From contig JAFRYA010000009.1 of the NCBI GenBank assembly GCA_017441295.1, forward strand, positions 1 through 38,977: a DNA stretch of 38,977 bases, read 5' to 3'. Of this stretch, positions 33,274-38,977 are shown one piece after another. The DNA comes from Lachnospiraceae bacterium. Lineage in GTDB: Bacteria > Bacillota > Clostridia > Lachnospirales > Lachnospiraceae. The notes under the pieces are model-generated. The model saw only the letters and a program-made list of their open reading frames with translations. It made no database searches and was not told the DNA's origin. Positions within the stretch are counted from its first letter, which is position 1. Each line of letters starts with the position of its first letter. A program made the translations under genes and the position numbers.

Positions 33274-34533
33274 TTATTTTATTTTTTTGTTGAGGAACCA
33301 GAACAGCGCTCCAAGGAACAGGAAGATCATCATTACGTAAATGGTTGTGTCGTATCCTGTCTCCTGGATGAGGAAACCAACGAGGATTCCGCCCAGCAGG
33401 TTTACTATCGAACTTAGAACACCCTGGATCGACATGGCGACCGGTATGTTCTTGGGATCCTCCACCACGGACGGCAGCGCCGACGAACTCAGCACATGCA
33501 TCATTTTCGGGACCAGACCGTACAGGATCATAAAGATGATTATCAGATTGGTCGGCAGCTTCATGAGCAGGAAATACAATATGATCGTAACCAGGAAAGC
33601 TATATAGGCAATCTTCCTTCTGGTCTTGAGCAGGTCGGACAGCGTACCTCCGACGAACATCGCTATACAGCCGCAGATAGTGTGCACCAGATACACAGCG
33701 GTCGCCGCCTGACTGGTCATCCCGCGCTCCACTTGGAGATATGTCTTAATGTAGCTGCCGAACTGGATAATGGCCGGGTTGTACATCGCAGTCGCCAGGC
33801 ACAGGAGGATAAATGATTTATTCTTAAGCAGCTTGGCAATAACCTTCAGCGCACCATCAGACTTCTGCTCAGTTTCTCTGCTCTCAGCCTCAGCATTCTT
33901 AAGGGCTGCCAAAGCAGCGCTCTTGCCTTTGATACCGAGAATAGTAACTGTATCGTTTGCGAAAATGAACCAGACAATGCCGAACAGCAGCTGGAATGCG
34001 CACATGTATAGGTATACGATCTGCCATCCGAATTGAGATACCAGCAGCTCTGCCAGCAAAAGGTGCAGGAACTGTCCGCCGTACTGGCCCATATTCATGA
34101 TGCCCAGCGGTCTGCCTCTGTGTTCATTGTCGAACTGATTCTGAACTATATTATGGACCATGTTGTTGAGCGTTACCGCTCCCAGGCCCTCGATGACTCT
34201 GGATACAATGAGGAGCACGAAGTTAGGCGCGAAGTATCCGAGCAGATTGCCGAATACCAGAAGGCCGGCTCCGAATGTGCCGCTCCAGCGCGGTTTCCAT
34301 CTCCTGAGCAGGAAGCCCACAGGAATTAGGAACGCAATAGAAGCTATCGCATTAGATGACTGCAGTGTGCCGATAAGACCTTCTCCGACACCCCAGTATG
34401 ACATGAGCGCGGAAATGATCGGCACGAATTTGTATGTTGCGAATCCATTGCACAAGATTGCGCAAAAGCCCAGAATGACCAGCAGTATCGGACTGCGGCC
34501 CTTTCCTGTCTTTTCAGTTAATGCATGTTCCAT
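33274..34533 (-). CDS. Major facilitator superfamily transporter
   Basis: A 419-residue MFS permease with about twelve hydrophobic helices and a central cytoplasmic loop rich in Glu and Lys (around 205-235). Seen: LIPVGFLLRRWKPRWSG, a motif A-like loop between helices 2 and 3, RVIEGLGAVTLNNMVHN (helix 4-5), and MFVGGTLSDLLKTRRKIAY, the repeated motif in the second half. The N-terminal pattern recalls the cyanate/nitrate-nitrite permease branch (CynX/NarK-like), but substrate cannot be assigned. The ATG at 34533 has GGGAG 8 bases upstream. It is monocistronic and convergent with the glycosyltransferase gene. Confidence 0.85.
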   Translation of the reverse strand: MEHALTEKTGKGRSPILLVILGFCAILCNGFATYKFVPIISALMSYWGVGEGLIGTLQSSNAIASIAFLIPVGFLLRRWKPRWSGTFGAGLLVFGNLLGYFAPNFVLLIVSRVIEGLGAVTLNNMVHNIVQNQFDNEHRGRPLGIMNMGQYGGQFLHLLLAELLVSQFGWQIVYLYMCAFQLLFGIVWFIFANDTVTILGIKGKSAALAALKNAEAESRETEQKSDGALKVIAKLLKNKSFILLCLATAMYNPAIIQFGSYIKTYLQVERGMTSQAATAVYLVHTICGCIAMFVGGTLSDLLKTRRKIAYIAFLVTIILYFLLMKLPTNLIIIFMILYGLVPKMMHVLSSSALPSVVEDPKNIPVAMSIQGVLSSIVNLLGGILVGFLIQETGYDTTIYVMMIFLFLGALFWFLNKKIK

Positions 34534-34645
34534 ATTTTTTCTCCCTATTTCAATATCACAAATAGGATATCATAAATATTTACTAAAATCATTCGTATAT
34601 TTTTAACAAAAAATTGAACTGAAATACAAATTATTTATCATCCGT

Positions 34646-34723
34646 TTGTCTCACAAAATGACAATTCTAAAACAGCACAATCTTGCCCATCAATTGTTTT
34701 AATTGTTTGTGCATTCCGACAAA
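34646..34723 (+). promoter_or_regulatory. Two TTGT/ACAA inverted repeats upstream of the hydrogenase operon
   Basis: TTGTC-N9-GACAA (34646-34664) and TTTGT-N8-ACAAA (34706-34723) lie 100-175 bases before hydC. The second recalls the half-sites of the NADH sensor Rex but lacks the full TTGTTAA/TTAACAA form. The gap 34534-34821 is AT-rich, and no promoter with good spacing was found for hydC. Confidence 0.25.
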
Positions 34724-34821
34724 ATTAGCGTTAAAAATTTATCAATCCTTGTATTTAATCCCTTTCAATGGTAGTTTTTTATTGTATTTATTTTTGTACA
34801 ATCAAAGTAAGGAGAATATCT

Positions 34822-35316
34822 ATGAACACAATGCAAAGTTCCGTTCCATTCGACAGCGATCCAAAGCTGATGGAACAGCTCCTTGCCGTCATTGAAAGGC
34901 ACAAAGACGAGCAAGGTGCCCTCATCCCCATTTTACAGGAGGCACAGGACATTTACGGTTATCTCCCTATCGAGGTACAGGAAGTTATTGCAGACAAGAT
35001 GAACGTTCCGCTGGAGAAAATCTACGGCATCGTTACATTCTACTCATTCTTCAACCTGTATCCGAAGGGCAAATACCAGATCTCCATCTGCCTCGGAACT
35101 GCCTGCTATGTAAAGGGCTCGCAGAAAGTTCTTGACAAGGTAACTGAAGTTCTCGGCATTCAGCCGGGCCAGTGCACACATGACAGATTGTTCTCAATTG
35201 ACACATGCCGTTGTGTAGGTGCCTGCGGTCTGGCTCCGATCATGCTGGTCAACGACGACGTTTACGGCAGAATGAACCCGCTTGAAGTAGAGGGTATTCT
35301 GGCTAAATACAAATAG
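34822..35316 (+). CDS. hydC: Bifurcating [FeFe]-hydrogenase NuoE-like subunit
   Basis: A 164-residue thioredoxin-like [2Fe-2S] subunit of the trimeric hydrogenase, related to NuoE and HndA. The cluster ligands are C90 and C95 (CLGTACYVKG) and C131 and C135 (CRCVGACGLAP). The helical N-terminal part has QEAQDIYGYLPIEVQEVIA and KIYGIVTFYSFF, as in NuoE. The ATG at 34822 has AAGGAG 7 bases upstream; an upstream in-frame reading to 34768 lacks an SD. It is followed at 11 bases by hydB, forming hydC-hydB-hydA. Confidence 0.95.
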   Translation: MNTMQSSVPFDSDPKLMEQLLAVIERHKDEQGALIPILQEAQDIYGYLPIEVQEVIADKMNVPLEKIYGIVTFYSFFNLYPKGKYQISICLGTACYVKGSQKVLDKVTEVLGIQPGQCTHDRLFSIDTCRCVGACGLAPIMLVNDDVYGRMNPLEVEGILAKYK

Positions 35317-35327
35317 GAGGTGAAATT

Positions 35328-37184
35328 ATGAAGCTGCAGGATTTATCTGTTATAAAAGACAGAGTTAACGCGGAATTGCTTCATAATTCCGCTCTCACCA
35401 GAGTAATGGTCGGCATGGCAACCTGCGGTATCGCCAGCGGCGCTACACCGGTTATGAACAAACTTGCCGAACTTGCTAAGGACAACAAAGAAGTATTCGT
35501 TTCCCAGACAGGCTGTATCGGCATCTGCCAGTACGAGCCTATCGTAGAAGTAATTGACAAAGACGGAACCAAAACTACTTACGTTAAGATGAACGCTGAG
35601 AAAGCTGAGCGTGTTTACAATGAGCACATCCTCGGCGGAAAGCGCATCGAAGAGTTCTCCGTTGGTTCAGTTCTTCCTGCTCCGGAAGGACATGCGTGGT
35701 GCCTCGAAGATACCATCTTCTTACAGAAGCAGCACCGTGTAGCCCTTCGCAACTGCGGTCAGATCGACCCTGAGCAGATTGAGCAGTATATCGCTACAGA
35801 CGGTTATCAGGCATTAGGCAAAGTTATTACCGAAATGACTCCTGATGACGTTATCCAGACTATGTTGGATTCAGGCCTGCGCGGACGTGGCGGCGCCGGA
35901 TTCCCAACTGGTCTTAAATGGAAATTCGCCAGCGGCAACAGAGGCAACGTTCAGAAATACGTTTGCTGTAACGCTGACGAAGGTGACCCGGGTGCTTTCA
36001 TGGACCGTTCCGTTCTTGAAGGCGATCCACACGTAGTACTTGAGGCTATGGCTATCGCAGGATATGCTATCGGCGCATCAGAAGGCTACATTTACGTTAG
36101 AGCTGAATATCCTACTGCTGTCAGCAGATTAAGGATTGCTATCAAACAGGCTGAAGAGCTTGGCGTTCTCGGAGATAACATCTTCGACACAGACTTCAGC
36201 TTCCACATTTTCCTGAGACTTGGTTCAGGCGCATTCGTTTGCGGTGAGGAAACAGCCCTCATGACTTCTATTGAAGGCAACCGTGGCGAGCCTCGTCCAA
36301 GGCCTCCATTCCCGGCTGTTAAGGGTCTGTTCCAGAAGCCGACCATTCTTAACAACGTTGAGACATGGGCTAACATTCCTCGTATCATCATGAACGGCGC
36401 ACCATGGTTCGCTGCAATGGGTACAGAGAAATCCAAAGGCACCAAGGTATTTGCACTCGGCGGCAAGATCAACAACACCGGTCTTGTTGAAATCGAGATG
36501 GGTACTACTCTCCGTGAAGTTGTTGAGGTTATCGGCGGCGGCGTTCCAAACGGCAAGAAGTTCAAAGCAGCCCAGACCGGTGGTCCTTCAGGCGGATGTA
36601 TCTCCATGGAGAACTACGATGTTCCTATCGATTATGATAACCTCATTGCCATCGGCTCAATGATGGGTTCCGGCGGTCTTATCGTAATGGATGAAGACAA
36701 CTGTATGGTAGATATCGCGAAGTTCTTCCTTGAGTTCACAGCTGACGAGTCATGCGGTAAATGTACACCATGCCGTATCGGTACCAGAAGACTTCTCGAG
36801 ATCATGGAGAAGATCACTTCAGGCGAAGCTGTTATGAAGGATCTGGATTATCTGGAGCAGCTCGCTAAGTACATCAAAGAAGATGCGCTCTGCGGCTTAG
36901 GTCAGACCTCTCCTAACCCGGTTCTTTCAACACTGCGCTACTTCCGTGACGAATACGAGGCACATATTAAGAGAAAGACCTGCCCGGCAGGCGTTTGCAA
37001 GGCTCTGCTTACTTACACCATTGACCCGCGTGCTTGTATCGGCTGCGGTCTGTGCAAGAGCAAATGTCCACACGATGCCATCATTGGTGCTCTTAAGAAA
37101 CCTCATGTTATCAACCCGGCTATCTGTGCTAAGTGCGGTACATGTATCAATGCATGCCGTCAGGGCGCAATTACCGTAGTTTAA
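35328..37184 (+). CDS. hydB: Bifurcating [FeFe]-hydrogenase NuoF-like subunit
   Basis: The 618-residue flavin subunit binds FMN and NAD(H) and is the site where electrons are split or merged. Seen: an N-terminal thioredoxin-like [2Fe-2S] region (MATCGIASGA, QTGCIGICQYEP). The NuoF core has GLRGRGGAGFPTGLKW near 190-205, CNADEGDPGAFMDR, and the [4Fe-4S] motif ESCGKCTPCRIGTRR near 475. Two C-terminal ferredoxin motifs follow, CIGCGLCKSKCP and CAKCGTCINACR. This domain order is that of HydB from HydABC complexes rather than complex I. GGAGGTG lies before ATG 35328. Confidence 0.96.
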   Translation: MKLQDLSVIKDRVNAELLHNSALTRVMVGMATCGIASGATPVMNKLAELAKDNKEVFVSQTGCIGICQYEPIVEVIDKDGTKTTYVKMNAEKAERVYNEHILGGKRIEEFSVGSVLPAPEGHAWCLEDTIFLQKQHRVALRNCGQIDPEQIEQYIATDGYQALGKVITEMTPDDVIQTMLDSGLRGRGGAGFPTGLKWKFASGNRGNVQKYVCCNADEGDPGAFMDRSVLEGDPHVVLEAMAIAGYAIGASEGYIYVRAEYPTAVSRLRIAIKQAEELGVLGDNIFDTDFSFHIFLRLGSGAFVCGEETALMTSIEGNRGEPRPRPPFPAVKGLFQKPTILNNVETWANIPRIIMNGAPWFAAMGTEKSKGTKVFALGGKINNTGLVEIEMGTTLREVVEVIGGGVPNGKKFKAAQTGGPSGGCISMENYDVPIDYDNLIAIGSMMGSGGLIVMDEDNCMVDIAKFFLEFTADESCGKCTPCRIGTRRLLEIMEKITSGEAVMKDLDYLEQLAKYIKEDALCGLGQTSPNPVLSTLRYFRDEYEAHIKRKTCPAGVCKALLTYTIDPRACIGCGLCKSKCPHDAIIGALKKPHVINPAICAKCGTCINACRQGAITVV

Positions 37185-37200
37185 GGAAGGAGTGACAGAA

Positions 37201-38961
37201 ATGGCAAATGTTAATATTAAAATAAACGGCAGAGACTACCAGGTTCCTGAAGGAATCACTATCCTGGAAGCTGCCAAAATGGTAAATATCCATATTCCAA
37301 CGCTCTGCTTCCTTAAAGAGATCAACGAGATCGGCGCTTGCCGTATGTGCGTTGTTGAAGTAAAGGGCGCCAAGGCTCTGGTTACCTCATGCGTATACCC
37401 GGTTAACGAAGGCATGGAGATCCAGACAGCATCACCGAAGGTTCTCGAGTCCAGGACCAGGAACTTAGAGCTCCTGCTCTCCGACCACAGACGTGAGTGC
37501 CTCTCCTGCGTACGCAGCGGACATTGCGAGCTTCAGGAGCTGGCTCAGGAATATGGCATTAAGGATGAGAACATCTTTAATGAAGAATTAAAGAATACAC
37601 CGATTGATGATACTGCTGTTCACATGGTACGTGACAACAGCAAATGTATCCTCTGCAGACGCTGCGTAGCTGTTTGCGAGAAGACACAGGGTGTAGGTGT
37701 TATCGGACCTAACGAGCGTGGTTACAAGACCACCATCGGCAGCCCGTTCAACATGGGCCTCGGCGAGACCGCATGCGTATGCTGCGGACAGTGTATCGCT
37801 GCATGCCCGACCGGTGCTCTTTATGAGAAGGATTACACCGAAGAAGTATTTGCTGCTATCGCAGATCCTACCAAGCATGTTGTATGCCAGGTTGCTCCTG
37901 CTGTACGTGCTGCTCTGGGTGAAGAATTCGGTTATCCTATCGGCACCGAAGTTGAAGCCAAGATGGCTACAGCACTCAGAATGCTTGGCTTTGACAAGGT
38001 ATTTGATACCAACTTCTCAGCCGACCTTACAATCATGGAAGAAGCTACCGAGTTCCTTCACAGAGTAAAGAACGGCGGCAAGCTGCCTCTGATCACATCC
38101 TGCTCACCAGGCTGGATCAAGTACTGCGAGCATTATCATCCGGATATGCTTGACAACCTTTCAACCTGTAAGTCACCTCAGCAGATGTTCGGCGCTATCG
38201 CTAAATCATACTATGCTGAGAACGCAGGCGTTGATCCTAAGGATATTGTAATGGTAAGCTTCATGCCATGTACTGCTAAGAAGTTCGAAATCCAGCGTAA
38301 GGACCAGTCAGCTAATGGTATGCCTGATGTTGACTTTGCTCTTACTACCAGAGAGCTGGCCCGCATGATCAAGCGCGCATCCATCGACTTCACCAACCTG
38401 CCTGACGGATACTTTGATGATCCTCTGGGCAAGTCCTCAGGTGCTGCTGTTATCTTCGGCGCATCAGGCGGTGTTATGGAAGCAGCTCTGCGTACTGCTG
38501 TTGAGACCCTTACAGGCGAAGAACTTAAGAACCTTGATTTCATGGAGGTTCGTGGCACCAAGGGTATCAAGGAAGCAACCTACAATGTAGCAGGTCTCGA
38601 GGTTAACGTTTGTGTAGCCAGCGGTCTTGCAAATGCTAACAAGGTTCTGAACATGGTTAAATCCGGTGAGAAGAATTATCACTTCATCGAGATCATGGCA
38701 TGTCCGGGCGGCTGCATCAACGGCGGCGGCCAGCCACAGGTTAAGGCAAGCATCCGCAACTTCGTTGATGTTCAGGGTCTCCGTCAGAAGGCTCTTTACA
38801 AGCTCGACTCTGAGAGAGAACATCGTAAATCCCATGAGAATCCTGACATCCAGACTCTTTACAAAGAGTTCCTGGGAGAGCCGGGCAGCCACAAGGCACA
38901 CATGCTTCTTCATACGACCTATGAGCAAAGACCAATGTACTCACCTAAGAAGAAAAAATAA
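37201..38961 (+). CDS. hydA: Bifurcating [FeFe]-hydrogenase catalytic subunit
   Basis: The 586-residue H-cluster subunit makes or uses H2 with NADH and reduced ferredoxin. Iron-sulfur ligands in order: [2Fe-2S] C36, C47, C50, C64; His-ligated [4Fe-4S] H96, C100, C103, C109; two ferredoxin clusters at C149-C159 and C192-C202. The H-cluster motifs are L1 TSCSPGW (299-305), L2 MPCTAKKFE (355-363) and L3 MACPGGCINGGGQP (499-512). L1 has Ser where the commonest form has a second Cys. A long C-terminal tail ends in basic residues. The ATG at 37201, 8 bases after GGAAGGAG, is used; the upstream GTG at 37192 overlaps that SD. Only 16 bases follow the gene in the window. Confidence 0.96.
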   Translation: MANVNIKINGRDYQVPEGITILEAAKMVNIHIPTLCFLKEINEIGACRMCVVEVKGAKALVTSCVYPVNEGMEIQTASPKVLESRTRNLELLLSDHRRECLSCVRSGHCELQELAQEYGIKDENIFNEELKNTPIDDTAVHMVRDNSKCILCRRCVAVCEKTQGVGVIGPNERGYKTTIGSPFNMGLGETACVCCGQCIAACPTGALYEKDYTEEVFAAIADPTKHVVCQVAPAVRAALGEEFGYPIGTEVEAKMATALRMLGFDKVFDTNFSADLTIMEEATEFLHRVKNGGKLPLITSCSPGWIKYCEHYHPDMLDNLSTCKSPQQMFGAIAKSYYAENAGVDPKDIVMVSFMPCTAKKFEIQRKDQSANGMPDVDFALTTRELARMIKRASIDFTNLPDGYFDDPLGKSSGAAVIFGASGGVMEAALRTAVETLTGEELKNLDFMEVRGTKGIKEATYNVAGLEVNVCVASGLANANKVLNMVKSGEKNYHFIEIMACPGGCINGGGQPQVKASIRNFVDVQGLRQKALYKLDSEREHRKSHENPDIQTLYKEFLGEPGSHKAHMLLHTTYEQRPMYSPKKKK

Positions 38962-38977
38962 AACCTTACGGTGCAAA

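Noticed and set aside
34797..34802. TACAAT as the -10 box of hydC
   Set aside because: It would start transcription at the SD itself and has no well-spaced -35 partner.

Overview
The window looks like chromosome from an anaerobic, Gram-positive-type bacterium of the Clostridia. The str operon order is rpsL-rpsG-fusA-tuf, promoters are sigma-A-like with strong AGGAGG ribosome sites, and there are several lipobox proteins. There is also a trimeric [FeFe]-hydrogenase, a membrane pyrophosphatase and the anaerobic (early cobalt insertion) route to cobalamin. A family such as Anaerovoracaceae is possible, but that is only an impression. No rRNA, tRNA, CRISPR array, phage gene or transposase was recognised.

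Layout. Bases 1-8451 are minus strand: tuf (cut by the window edge), fusA, rpsG and rpsL behind a perfect consensus promoter. Upstream of them are a LUD-domain protein, a ComF-type phosphoribosyltransferase, a RecD2-type helicase and an MreB-type actin homologue. A divergent promoter pair separates mreB from a plus-strand Asn-rich membrane protein and an M32 carboxypeptidase (8616-10910).

Bases 11019-28254 hold one long plus-strand cobalamin operon: promoter, B12 riboswitch, intrinsic terminator, then fifteen genes that overlap or nearly touch. The first five genes form an unusual cell-surface module. It comprises a CbiK-type cobaltochelatase with a lipoprotein signal, a duplicated-domain lipoprotein, a substrate-binding lipoprotein, a FecCD/BtuC permease and an ATPase with a C-terminal extension. 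The remaining genes are cbiA, C, D, F, G, H, a cbiJ-cbiE-cbiT triple fusion, cbiB, cobD, cbiP and an adenosyltransferase. No cbiL (C20 methyltransferase), cobU, cobS, cobT or cobC is present in the window, so the path must be completed by genes elsewhere.

Bases 28468-34533 hold a K+-dependent-type membrane pyrophosphatase (minus), a flippase-like membrane protein and a GT4 glycosyltransferase (plus), and an MFS transporter (minus). The flippase-like gene and the glycosyltransferase gene both look leaderless. A 260-bp imperfect palindrome lies between the last two genes and may be a structured RNA or a small mobile element. The window ends with hydC-hydB-hydA, an electron-bifurcating-type NAD(H)/ferredoxin [FeFe]-hydrogenase.

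The strongest candidates for something new are the lipid-anchored chelatase plus importer module under B12 control, and the 33006-33265 palindromic element.
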